This document shows positions 33,373 through 41,462 of a stretch of 64,000 bases of DNA, piece by piece (within the stretch, counting starts at the first letter, position 1; every line of letters starts with the position of its first letter). This DNA is from Planctomycetaceae bacterium. GTDB taxonomy: Bacteria; Planctomycetota; Phycisphaerae; SM23-33. The stretch covers positions 1 through 64,000 of the forward strand of contig JBDKTA010000063.1 in the NCBI GenBank assembly GCA_039680605.1. Reading direction: 5' to 3'. Below the pieces are notes generated by a model, which saw only the letters and a program-made list of their open reading frames with translations, was not told the DNA's origin and made no database searches. The translations under genes and the position numbers were made by a program.

Positions 33373-34812
33373 TCAGTTCGGGCTCACCAGCGCCGCGGCG
33401 GGGACTGGAGTTTCGGCCGTGGCGTTGGGCGTCTTCCAGGTCACCGAGAGGCTCTCGTCGGCGACGTAGTCGAAGTAGCCCAGCTTCAGCGGGTGCAGAC
33501 CGGCTTTGAGGGCGATACGGCCCGAGCGGGTCTGCGGGCCGTGGCGGCCGCCGTTGTCGACCACGCAGTCCGAGCCGATCCAGAGCTTCGAGCCGTCGTC
33601 GGCGGTGACACTGAAGGTGTACACGCCGTCGGCGCTGATGCGGATGTATCCGCTGAACAACATCGCGAAGTGGTCTTTGCCCTTGCCGGGGCTGATGTCG
33701 AACGTGTCGCATCGCCCGGTCTTTTCGGCCTTGAGCGTCTCGAAGTCCGGAACGTCCTTGGCATCCTTGGCGTCGTAGTAGCCGTACTTGAGGCCCGGGG
33801 TCACGCCGGTGATCTTGACGGGGTTGAGCCACTCCAGCACGCCTAGGTTCTTGCTGACGACTTTGCCGGGCTCGTCCTTGGCGTTATACGCGACGGCCTT
33901 GACGGTCGCGGCCTTGTTCAGCGCGACCGGCTGCGTGTAGCGCAGGGAGTTCTTCGTCGGCTCGGAGCCATCGAGGGTGTAGAAGATCTGCTGGCGCATG
34001 CCGGGGGCGACGATCTTGAGCATGCTGGCGCCGACGGTGGTGGGCTCTGCCGGTGCGATGTACGTCGAGCGGGGCGGCAGCATGCCATCGGCGTACATGG
34101 GCTTGCGGCCCATGTTGAGATAGCGCGCGACGTGGGGGTGCTTGAGCCCGTAGAAGTGCTTGGAGTTGAGCACATCGAAGAGGAAGACCGTGCCGTCGTC
34201 GAGGTGCAGTTCGTTCCAGGCGTGGGCGCCGCCATAGTAGCCGCGCACGATGGCCACGTTCAGCCCCGCCTCGTCGCCGAGCACCTTGAACATCAGCGAC
34301 TGGTGGCGGCAGACGCCGTCATTGCACAGGTCGCCGACGTCGCCGATCAGCACGCCCTGGCCGCCGTACTTGCCGTCGAGGGCGTCGACGTTGCGCAGCG
34401 GGGTCTTGCGGTCCTTGCGTTTGCCCATGATGTAGTGGATGTGCTTCTGCAGGCGCGACGCCCGCTCCTGGGGCTTGAGGGCCTTGAGCTCCGGGCTGCG
34501 AGCGAACTTCAGCGACTCCTGCAAACGCTTGTCCTTGACACGGTCGACGACGAGAATCTCGCGGCTGCTGGTGACGCGGCCGCTGGAATGGATGCCCATT
34601 CCGCGCCCGCCGTCGACGTAGCCGTCTGGGATCGTCACGCCCGGCGAAATAGCGTGCTCGTACCGGAACAGCGAGACGACCTCGCGAGCCTCAGGCCTCA
34701 GAACCGGCGAGCGGTCGATCAGGAACTGTGGCTCCTCCGCAAGGCAGAGCATCGGCAGGGCCAGCATCGCGGCCGTCATCGCCACAAGCATCCAGTTCAA
34801 TCGTTTCATCAC
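33373..34812 (-). CDS. Secreted transglutaminase-like protein with chitobiase-C-like and PA14 domains
   Basis: A 479-residue exported protein (signal peptide MLVAMTAAMLALPMLCLA). Domain 1 (about 30-255) is transglutaminase/protease-like: GVCRHQSLMFKVL (Cys), GGAHAWNELHLDDG (His) and VFLFDVLN (Asp) give the Cys-His-Asp order. Domain 2 (about 270-330) resembles the chitobiase C-terminal Ig-like domain (IFYTLDGSEPTKNSLRYTQP). Domain 3 (about 335-465) resembles PA14: SGYIRISADGVYTFSVTADD then GSKLWIGSDCVVDNGG. A carbohydrate-attached peptidase or cross-linking enzyme is plausible. Start GTG 34812 or ATG 34809 (GAGG upstream). It is first in a run of three same-strand secreted proteins; the gap to the PQQ gene is 69 bp. 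Confidence 0.75.
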   Translation of the reverse strand: MMKRLNWMLVAMTAAMLALPMLCLAEEPQFLIDRSPVLRPEAREVVSLFRYEHAISPGVTIPDGYVDGGRGMGIHSSGRVTSSREILVVDRVKDKRLQESLKFARSPELKALKPQERASRLQKHIHYIMGKRKDRKTPLRNVDALDGKYGGQGVLIGDVGDLCNDGVCRHQSLMFKVLGDEAGLNVAIVRGYYGGAHAWNELHLDDGTVFLFDVLNSKHFYGLKHPHVARYLNMGRKPMYADGMLPPRSTYIAPAEPTTVGASMLKIVAPGMRQQIFYTLDGSEPTKNSLRYTQPVALNKAATVKAVAYNAKDEPGKVVSKNLGVLEWLNPVKITGVTPGLKYGYYDAKDAKDVPDFETLKAEKTGRCDTFDISPGKGKDHFAMLFSGYIRISADGVYTFSVTADDGSKLWIGSDCVVDNGGRHGPQTRSGRIALKAGLHPLKLGYFDYVADESLSVTWKTPNATAETPVPAAALVSPN

Positions 34813-34852
34813 GCGGTAACCTCGTTGAGGAGTAAACGCTCCAAGGGCGAAC

Positions 34853-34941
34853 TATGGAGTGCGGCAGCGCAGCTGCCGCTTTGGCAGTTGTTCGGCGCGC
34901 AAAACTTCCAAAGCGGCAGCTGCGCTGCCGCACTCCATATA
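34853..34941. repeat. GGAGTGCGGCAGC-type inverted repeat, copy B
   Basis: Arms of 38-39 bp (34853-34890 and 34903-34941) read TATGGAGTGCGGCAGCGCAG, CTGCCGCTTTGG and the reverse complement almost perfectly, with a loop of only 12 bp. The RNA would form a very stable hairpin. It is the same family as 17151-17333. Confidence 0.9.
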
Positions 34942-35023
34942 ACCCGCAGGTCGCAAGAAAAGACCGCCGCGATCTGCGAGAACGCGGCGGTCTGATTAAA
35001 GCGGCTGCACTCGTTTTGAAACG

Positions 35024-36445
35024 CTATCTCCTGCGGCGGATCAGGGCAGCCACGCCGCCCAGAACGAGCAAGGTCATCGTTGCCGGCTCGGGGATGACCG
35101 TCAGCAGAATGTCCTGGCCGGAACCGTCCAGGCTCAGTGTGGCGTCGAGGCCGCCGATCTTGCCGCTGAGATTCGTCCCCAGCGTGCCGCTGATGGCCGC
35201 GCTGGTATTGAACAGCGTGTAGACGGCCGGTCCGGTCGGCGCTCCGGAGAAGACGAAGTCGTCCCACTCGAGCAGGCCGCTGCCGATGGTCAGCACGGAT
35301 GCCCCGCTCAGGGTCACCGTGTCGCCCAGATCAAAGAGCATGGACCCGGCCGCGCCGCCCAGGGCGGCGGAGATATTCAGGCTGTTATTGATGGTCAGCA
35401 TCCCCGCTGAGGCCCCTGGCGAGAGCTTGCCGCCGGCGGCCACCGTCACCGGGCCGCCGATAAAGCCGCTGCCGCCGAGGGTGCCGCCGTTGTTGACGGC
35501 CACAGCCCCGGTCCCCGTGCCCGATGCGGTGATGTTATTGACCAGCAGCGAGCCACCGTTGACCTGCGTGCCGCCTGTATAGGTGTTGGCGCCGGTGAGA
35601 ATTTGCGTGCCGGCGCCTGTCTTCCTCAGAATCCCACCCTGAATCCTCCCGGAGAAATCACCGTCGGCGCCATCATTGCCCACGATCAGAGCGTTGCTGC
35701 CGCCAGGAGCGTTGACTATGCCGCTGCCATAGAGGCCGTTGATATTTGCGTCGCGAAACGGAGTGAAGGTTCCATTCACAATTACATCGCCCTTGCCTGC
35801 GCCATAGGGCATGTAGCAGTAAGTCAGAGACAACGTTGCGCCCGGATCGATGACGGTGTCGCCGGAATAGGCATGCACATGATGATATCCGTTGAGGGGC
35901 GTGTACGAATAGCTGACATTGCCCTTGATCGTGACGCCGCCGGCGCCGACGAACTGAGCGGCCACCTCCAACTTGCCTCCCGCGCTGGAGTCCAAGATCA
36001 CGTCGCCGTCCAGGTACATCTTCTGCAACTCGCGTTTTGCGAGGGAGTCCGACGTGTAGCCCGAGTAGGCGCGAATCTGGGAGGTGCCGGTTGTTGCGCC
36101 ATTGAGGATCGTGGCGCCGTTGAGATACAGTTTGGGAAGAATAGTCCCGCTATCGTTTGCCCCAAAGGGCACGTTGAAGACGATCAATGTCCCGCCGGGG
36201 CCGACGGTCAGAGTGTCGCCCGCGAAGGTCTGCGAGGCCGTTGTCGAGGCGCGCAGCGTGTACGCGCCGGTCAAGTAGTTGTTCCCCGCGCTCGGGGCGG
36301 CATCGCCGGTCCAGTTTGCCCCTGTGTTGAAGCTGGAGGCGCCCGCGGCGTCACTGCCGTCCAAGTAGATGTCCGCGGCGTTTGCGGAGGCTGCAAAGAC
36401 CGCCATCACCGCTGCGGCCAAACCTGCCATCATTGTGTGTTTCAT
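35024..36445 (-). CDS. PEP-CTERM secreted protein with autotransporter-type beta-strand repeat
   Basis: A 473-residue exported protein. Signal peptide MAGLAAAVMAVFAASANA. The body is beta-rich and Gly/Asn/Thr-rich, with an autotransporter-associated beta-strand repeat (GGTQVNGGSLLVNN, GTLGGSGFIGGPVTVAAGG, KLSPGASAGMLTI). It ends in a PEP-CTERM sorting tail: IPEPATMTLLVLGGVAALI then RRRR, recognised by exosortase (no exosortase gene is in the window). It is probably anchored or released at the cell surface. Start ATG 36445 with AAAGGA 8 nt upstream; a farther start at 36499 is not used because it precedes the signal peptide. It is divergent from the AraC/XylR-like regulator. Confidence 0.85.
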   Translation of the reverse strand: MKHTMMAGLAAAVMAVFAASANAADIYLDGSDAAGASSFNTGANWTGDAAPSAGNNYLTGAYTLRASTTASQTFAGDTLTVGPGGTLIVFNVPFGANDSGTILPKLYLNGATILNGATTGTSQIRAYSGYTSDSLAKRELQKMYLDGDVILDSSAGGKLEVAAQFVGAGGVTIKGNVSYSYTPLNGYHHVHAYSGDTVIDPGATLSLTYCYMPYGAGKGDVIVNGTFTPFRDANINGLYGSGIVNAPGGSNALIVGNDGADGDFSGRIQGGILRKTGAGTQILTGANTYTGGTQVNGGSLLVNNITASGTGTGAVAVNNGGTLGGSGFIGGPVTVAAGGKLSPGASAGMLTINNSLNISAALGGAAGSMLFDLGDTVTLSGASVLTIGSGLLEWDDFVFSGAPTGPAVYTLFNTSAAISGTLGTNLSGKIGGLDATLSLDGSGQDILLTVIPEPATMTLLVLGGVAALIRRRR

Positions 36446-36546
36446 CGTATGATCCTTTCCTACTACCCTTGTTGCCGGGAGCCGACGCCCGTGCCTCACT
36501 TTTATCCTCAGAATCCGCTATCTGCCGAGATGTTTAGCCCATGTAT

Positions 36547-36568
36547 CGCGCGTTAACTATACCGCGCG
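36547..36568. promoter_or_regulatory. Imperfect palindrome in the regulator/PEP-CTERM divergent region
   Basis: CGCGCG TTAACTATAC CGCGCG, a 22-bp imperfect palindrome in the 191 bp between two divergent genes. A second GTAC-ATTTTTC-GTAC arrangement lies at 36608-36622. Either could bind the AraC-family regulator; this is inferred only from position and symmetry. Confidence 0.35.
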
Positions 36569-36636
36569 TAGGATAATCAGCACACTCCCATTTTCGTTAT
36601 AAAAACCGTACATTTTTCGTACCGCAGGGCGGAAGG

Positions 36637-37854
36637 ATGGTATATTCTTTTATAATGGCCCCTCGTAGAAAGCTTTCCCGTGCGTCAAGGGCGGAATCCT
36701 CGCCCAGACGCCGTCGCATCCTGGCTCTGCTTAATTGGTCCACTCCTGAGCTGCGCCGCGGCATTCTGGAATATTCGCGGCAGGCGGTATGGCGGCTTGA
36801 GGAGGCGTTTGTCGTTTGGTGGGGCACGCCGCCCGAAGCGGTCGCTCCTTCGCCGGACAACCCTTTCGACGGCGTCATTGCGATGCTGGTCAACATGCCC
36901 TTGGCGCTGGCTGCGGCCATGCGCAGGTATCCCGTGCCGACAGTGAGCCTCTCCCTGCTATCGCCGCCGGGAGCGCGAACGGTCCTGGTGGACAACAAGG
37001 CCGCCGGCAGGATGGCCGCCGAGTCTCTGCTGGGCCGCGGGTTCCGCCACCTGGCGTTTGTCGGGGGTTCAGGACATCCCGAATGCAAGCAGCGGCTGGA
37101 GGGATTCCTTCAAGCCGCCCGCAAAGGCGGAGCAGCGGTGATAGAAGATGCCTTCTTATCCTCGCAGCGCCACGATGCCCTGGCCCTGGGGCGGCGAATC
37201 GCCGCGCTGCCCCGGCCGCTGGGCATCATGGGATTCAGCGATGGGACAGCTCGCATGGTGGTTGATGCGTGCGGTCTTGCCGGGCTGGCCGTCCCGGAAG
37301 AGATCGCCGTGATCGGAATGGGAAACGATCCGGTCATCTGCGAATCGTCGTCTGTCCCACTTTCCAGCGTTTGCGTGGATTACCATCAGTACGGCTACCA
37401 GGCCGCCAGGCTGCTCGACGACCTGATGTGCCGCCGGCGCGTGGTGAAAAGACCGGTGCTGATCGAACCTTCCGGCGTGGCCGAGCGTCAGAGCACCGAC
37501 ATCCTGGCCGTGCCGGACGTGCGAGTCGCGCGGGCTTTGAGGCACATCTGGCAAGACTACACCAATCCGCGGCTGGGAGTGGGTGATATCGCCGCGGCGG
37601 CGGGGATGTCCGTTTCGGCGTTGAATAACGCTTTCAAGCTGCACCTGGGCACGCCGGTGGGCTGGCAGATCCGCCACAAGCGCTTCTCCCATGCGATGGA
37701 CCTTCTGGCCGGCAGCCAATACAAGGTCCACGAGATCGCCGCCGCGTGCGGCTACCGTGATGAGCATCACCTGCGATCGACCCTGCAGGCGCAGACGGGC
37801 CTGTCGCCGCGGGCCTGGCGGAAGAAGAATCGCGATGACGCCGGCGGTGATTGA
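36637..37854 (+). CDS. XylR-like AraC-family transcription regulator
   Basis: A 405-residue regulator. Residues about 25-285 are a periplasmic-binding-protein/LacI-like sensor (VDNKAAGRMAAESLLGRGFRH, FVGGSGHPECKQRLEGF, EEIAVIGMGNDPVICESS, DYHQYGYQAARLLDDLM). Residues about 300-400 are an AraC double helix-turn-helix (VGDIAAAAGMSVSALNNAFK, VHEIAAACGYRDEHHLRSTL, GLSPRAWRKKN). This arrangement is that of E. coli XylR, which binds a sugar. The ligand here is unknown, but the adjacent secreted beta-helix, beta-propeller and sialidase genes suggest a glycan-derived sugar. It may control the divergent PEP-CTERM gene. ATG 36637 is used; 36655 is the alternative. Confidence 0.85.
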   Translation: MVYSFIMAPRRKLSRASRAESSPRRRRILALLNWSTPELRRGILEYSRQAVWRLEEAFVVWWGTPPEAVAPSPDNPFDGVIAMLVNMPLALAAAMRRYPVPTVSLSLLSPPGARTVLVDNKAAGRMAAESLLGRGFRHLAFVGGSGHPECKQRLEGFLQAARKGGAAVIEDAFLSSQRHDALALGRRIAALPRPLGIMGFSDGTARMVVDACGLAGLAVPEEIAVIGMGNDPVICESSSVPLSSVCVDYHQYGYQAARLLDDLMCRRRVVKRPVLIEPSGVAERQSTDILAVPDVRVARALRHIWQDYTNPRLGVGDIAAAAGMSVSALNNAFKLHLGTPVGWQIRHKRFSHAMDLLAGSQYKVHEIAAACGYRDEHHLRSTLQAQTGLSPRAWRKKNRDDAGGD

Positions 37855-37865
37855 GGACCGTTTGG

Positions 37866-39374
37866 CTACTTCAGGCCGAAGACTTCGGCCTTCTTCACAG
37901 TTGCCGCGCCGCCTTCGACGAAGAACGTCACGCTCTCGACAGAGTCCACTTTGAGGGCCTTGGCCAGGTGGTGGCGTTTGTTGGCGTAGAAGTCGATCTT
38001 CGATCCGTCGATCAGCACGTTCCACAGCAGGGTCTTGTTGTCGTAGTCTTCCCAGCCAAACGGCACGGGCACGCCCGCTATTTCAATTTGCGTGCCGGTC
38101 CAGACGATCTCGATCGGCTTGGGACTGGCGGCGATCTTGATGCCGACTTTGCTCGCGGCGCCGGGCGTCAACTCCATCGCGATGCGCACGCCCTTGGCGC
38201 CGGGCGTGGACAGTGGGGCGGCCGCGCCGGAGAGCGTCTTGGCCGCCAGAGTTTGCGGGGCAACTTCGCGGGCCTTGGACGTGCCCAGCACGGCAGGCAT
38301 CTTCGCCAGCGAGCAGCGCTTGATGTGGTGGTCGGGGCCCTTGTAGCCCAGGCAGAACTCGCCCAGCGTGAAGTCGTTCTCCTGCACGACGATCAGGTTG
38401 CCCCCGGCCATGAAGTTGATCGCCGTCACGGCCGGGATCCCGGCGAAATTGTAAAAGCGGTGCTCGTGGTTGTGCCAGCCGAACACGTGATTCACCTTGT
38501 ACTTGGCGATCAGGTCGTAGTACTTCTGGCAGCCGGTGGGAAAATGCACGAACGCGAAGATGCGCGTGCCCGGCTTGACGGCCGAGAGGTCCTTCTCCAG
38601 CCAGTCCGCGGCCACTTGCGGCACCGAGCCGTTGACGTCCTCGGGAATCGAGGGGTCCATCCAGTCCAGGCCGACGAAGTGTACGCCGGCGTAATCGAAC
38701 GACCAGCGGATGGCGCCGAGATTCTTGGTGTAGCACCCGTTGCCGGCCAGCGGCGTCTGCTCAAGCCGGTGCGCCCCGTGGCCGCCGACGATGTCGTGGT
38801 TGCCCGGAACGGACATCACAGGCACAACGAATTTGGCCGCGTTGGCGGCCAGGGTTGCCGCCGAGTCGTCCCCGCCGGCGCTGTCGCCGGTGTTGATGCA
38901 GAATCGCAGCAGGGGCTTAAGCCTCCCCGCGGCCGGGCCGATCAGGTTGTACGTGGCGCCGGCGGCGTGGTCGTCGCTGACGTGCAGAAAGGCAAAGGGC
39001 AGCGACTGCTTTTCCTGCCGCAGACCGAAGTGTACCTTCGTCGCGTCGGCGATCTGGTCGATCCGCGCCCACCAACGCCCGCTCGGCCACATCTCGCTGG
39101 GCCAGTTGATCGCCACCACGCGCGAGCCCGCCTGCGGCGTAGTGGGGTCCGGGGCGATCTTGATCGAGTAGGTTCCGTCTGCCGCCGACGTGACGATGTT
39201 TACCCCGTCAGTCACGCGAACGCCGGCCAGGGGCTTCTCGCCCGCGTCGAACTTGCCGTTACCGTTGGCGTCGAGATAGACCGTCCCCGAAACGCTCTGG
39301 GGCACGTCCGCAGCGGCGGCGAATTGCACCGCCACAGCCAGGACACACAGCAGGAGCATAAGTCGCCTGATCAC
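37866..39374 (-). CDS. Secreted calcineurin-like phosphoesterase with N-terminal SdrD-B-like domain
   Basis: A 502-residue exported protein with GTG start 39374 (AAGGAG 6 nt upstream) and signal peptide (MLLLCVLAVAVQFAAA). An SdrD-B/Cna-B-like beta-sandwich comes first (about 20-95: SGTVYLDANGNGKFDAGEKP). The phosphoesterase core (about 105-400) has VSDDHA, NTGDSAGG, VPGNHDIVGG, VHFPTG and VFGWHNHEHRF. A beta-rich C-terminal domain resembles the calcineurin-like phosphoesterase C-terminal family (CalcineurinP_C-like). The role is likely hydrolysis of a phosphoester outside the cytoplasm. The 3' end is convergent with the regulator, 11 bp apart. Confidence 0.8.
   Translation of the reverse strand: MIRRLMLLLCVLAVAVQFAAAADVPQSVSGTVYLDANGNGKFDAGEKPLAGVRVTDGVNIVTSAADGTYSIKIAPDPTTPQAGSRVVAINWPSEMWPSGRWWARIDQIADATKVHFGLRQEKQSLPFAFLHVSDDHAAGATYNLIGPAAGRLKPLLRFCINTGDSAGGDDSAATLAANAAKFVVPVMSVPGNHDIVGGHGAHRLEQTPLAGNGCYTKNLGAIRWSFDYAGVHFVGLDWMDPSIPEDVNGSVPQVAADWLEKDLSAVKPGTRIFAFVHFPTGCQKYYDLIAKYKVNHVFGWHNHEHRFYNFAGIPAVTAINFMAGGNLIVVQENDFTLGEFCLGYKGPDHHIKRCSLAKMPAVLGTSKAREVAPQTLAAKTLSGAAAPLSTPGAKGVRIAMELTPGAASKVGIKIAASPKPIEIVWTGTQIEIAGVPVPFGWEDYDNKTLLWNVLIDGSKIDFYANKRHHLAKALKVDSVESVTFFVEGGAATVKKAEVFGLK
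37874..37890 (+). terminator. Possible terminator hairpin after the regulator
   Basis: GGCCGAAG A CTTCGGCC, a perfect 8-bp stem one base apart, is followed by TTCTTC. It lies 20 bp after the regulator stop but inside the 3' end of the convergent phosphoesterase gene. The T-tract is weak. Confidence 0.3.
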
Positions 39375-39638
39375 GTCCGTCTCCTTCAAAGGCAAGGACG
39401 CCGCCCAAAGCGCGGCGGCAAGTCTCAAGTCAGGGCAAGGCTGAACTCTGGAGAGTTTAACACGCAACAGAAGGGGTATTCCCCCGCATTTGCAAGAGAA
39501 TCCGGCAGTGGCGGAATATTGGAATGACGGAATGATGGGCTAACGGGGGGTATGGCGGATATTCTGATAGGTTCCTGGCGCAGCGGGCTGTTCTTGCCTG
39601 AGCTTTCTGTAGAAACGCCGTGGCCGGTTGACTCGCTC

Positions 39639-39667
39639 TTGCGGGCTTTGTTCAGGCGAAGCATAAT
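39639..39667 (+). promoter_or_regulatory. Putative promoter of the sialidase gene
   Basis: TTGCGG (39639-39644), 17 bp, CATAAT (39662-39667). The leader would be about 60 nt to GTG 39733. The same TTGnnn-17-CATAAT layout precedes guaB and the gene at 47330. Confidence 0.5.
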
Positions 39668-39732
39668 CTTCCTGCTGCGACCCGCTGGGGTAGTGCATCG
39701 ATCTGTCCAGCAGCGGATGAGGAGTGGTTGCT

Positions 39733-41007
39733 GTGTCACGAACATCGAAGCGATATCATGAGACGCTCAAGTGCAAGGCAGATCCCCGCAATTTCAGGAT
39801 CAGTTCGCTTCTGCTTTGCGTTCTGGCGGCGGCTCTGGGCTTGGTCAGCCTGACGGCCGTGGCCTCCGATCCATCGCCGGCAGCCAGCGCTCGCCCGCAG
39901 AGGCTCAAGAAGGAGACGAGCATGAACAAAGGCAATGACGCCGCACCGCAAACTGACCGCGTGAAGCAGGATGTTCTCTGGACAAGCGGCGAGAACGGCT
40001 ACCACACGTACCGCATACCGGCCCTTGCCGTAACGCCAAAAGGCACGGTGCTGGCGTTCTGTGAAGGGCGCAAGAGCAGCCGCAGCGACTCGGGCGATAT
40101 CGATCTGCTCGTGCGGCGTTCGACCGATAACGGCAAGACGTGGTCGGACCAGAAGATCGTCTGGGATGACAAGGGCAACACGTGCGGCAATCCTTGCGCG
40201 GTTGTGGACACGGCAACGGGAATCGTATGGCTCATGGCGACCTGGAACCGCGGCGACGATCGCGAAAGCGACATTATTGCCCAGCGCAGCAAGGATACGC
40301 GTCGCGTGTTCGTGATGTCATCCGCTGACGAGGGACTATCGTGGTCCAAACCCATGCAGATCACTGCCGACATCAAGCGCCCCGACTGGACATGGTATGC
40401 CACCGGACCCGGAAGCGGCATTGAGATCAAGCACGGACCTCATGCCGGCCGCCTGGTGATTCCGTGCGACCACATCGAGGCCAAGACGAAACATTACTAC
40501 TCGCACATCGCATACAGCGACGATCACGGCAAGACGTGGAGGCTCGGAGGCTCTACGCCGAGCCATCAGGTCAACGAATGTGAGGTCGTCGAACTGTCCG
40601 ACGGACACCTGATGCTGACCATGCGGAACTACGATCCGGCCAGGAAGAGACGCCAGAGAGCATTCAGCAAGGACGGGGGACTGACCTGGCAAGACCAGGG
40701 CTTCGACGAGGCGCTGATCGATCCCATCTGCCAGGCCAGCATCCTGCGGTACTCGTGGCCGGGGGCGGACAAGGAAAACGTCATTCTCTTCGCCAATCCG
40801 GCCAGCAACAAACGGGAGAACATGACGGTGCATGTCTCCGTGGACGACGGCAAGACCTGGAAGATAAAATGCCGGTTGTACGCAGGCCCCAGCGCCTATT
40901 CAGATCTTGCCGTCATGCCCGACGGCGCGGCGGCGTGTCTGTATGAGCGCGGCAAAGAACACCCTTACGAACAAATCGTATTTGCCCGGTTGGGGGCAGA
41001 GAACTGA
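39733..41007 (+). CDS. Exo-alpha-sialidase (BNR/Asp-box neuraminidase)
   Basis: A 424-residue secreted sialidase-like enzyme with a six-bladed propeller. YRIPALAV holds the catalytic Arg of the RIP motif. Five Asp-boxes are visible: STDNGKTW, SADEGLSW, SDDHGKTW, SKDGGLTW and SVDDGKTW. CEGRKSSRSDSGDIDL carries the typical Arg/Asp. The Glu-Tyr pair (NECEVVELSDG and YSDLAVMP) fits the family. It would cleave terminal sialic acid or a related sugar from glycans outside the cytoplasm (hydrophobic stretch about 27-45). GTG 39733 is chosen (GAGGAG 8 nt upstream) over GTG 39724. It lies downstream of the secreted phosphoesterase region. Confidence 0.85.
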   Translation: MSRTSKRYHETLKCKADPRNFRISSLLLCVLAAALGLVSLTAVASDPSPAASARPQRLKKETSMNKGNDAAPQTDRVKQDVLWTSGENGYHTYRIPALAVTPKGTVLAFCEGRKSSRSDSGDIDLLVRRSTDNGKTWSDQKIVWDDKGNTCGNPCAVVDTATGIVWLMATWNRGDDRESDIIAQRSKDTRRVFVMSSADEGLSWSKPMQITADIKRPDWTWYATGPGSGIEIKHGPHAGRLVIPCDHIEAKTKHYYSHIAYSDDHGKTWRLGGSTPSHQVNECEVVELSDGHLMLTMRNYDPARKRRQRAFSKDGGLTWQDQGFDEALIDPICQASILRYSWPGADKENVILFANPASNKRENMTVHVSVDDGKTWKIKCRLYAGPSAYSDLAVMPDGAAACLYERGKEHPYEQIVFARLGAEN

Positions 41008-41052
41008 TCTCGCCGCAGAGGTCGCAGAGCTTGTTGCTATGGAGAGACGATG

Positions 41053-41266
41053 ACGGATTAGCTGCGTTGGGTGGCGGCGCCCTGGATCTTGTAGATTATG
41101 CATAACTCATGTTAAGCTAATTGCTTATGGCTGCAATAGTGCGGGGTGTCGATATAAGGCATTGCATCATAAAAGTTTATGTTAATTGAGGGCCATGTTT
41201 TGTGGCGCGGCGGGGGGCTTCCCTGCAAACCGCTGTGAAAAGTACAACAAAGTGCAAGAAAGTGGA
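41053..41266 (+). repeat. Dispersed 220-bp repeat, copy 2
   Basis: Same orientation and order as 10003-10226: CTGCGTTGGGTGGCGG, GTAGATTATGCATAACTCAT, GTCGATATAAGGCATTG and AGTACAACAAAGTGCAAG. The 3' 65 bp are almost identical and the middle is more diverged, with small insertions. No gene is evident in it. Confidence 0.75.
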
Positions 41267-41392
41267 AGCGCTTGGGGGCGCTGCCAAAGACGCCAAGCCG
41301 CAAGCCTGTGTCGGGGTCTGGGTGCAAGCACATGGCGAACGTCGTTGAAAGACCGCCCGCCACGGGTAAGTTGCCCGGAAAGTTTTCTCATC

Positions 41393-41421
41393 TTGACGCC
41401 GGCGCGGCGGGGGGGCATAAT
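41393..41421 (+). promoter_or_regulatory. Sigma70-type promoter of guaB
   Basis: TTGACG (41393-41398), 17 bp, CATAAT (41416-41421), giving a leader of about 35 nt. Confidence 0.6.
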
Positions 41422-41462
41422 CTGTCAATGGGACTCCATACTTCGCAATTCAGGGCCAAACC

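Larger units (their letters stand above)
41008..41462. other. 455-bp intergenic region with repeat and guaB promoter
   Basis: No gene is seen. It contains a single CACAGAG-like arm (about 41011-41030), copy 2 of the 220-bp repeat (41053-41266) and the guaB promoter (41393-41421). Confidence 0.6.

Noticed and set aside
34854-35222. ORFs in the GGAGTGCGGCAGC inverted repeat (copy B)
   Set aside because: The translation simply mirrors the palindrome arms and continues antisense to the PEP-CTERM gene.
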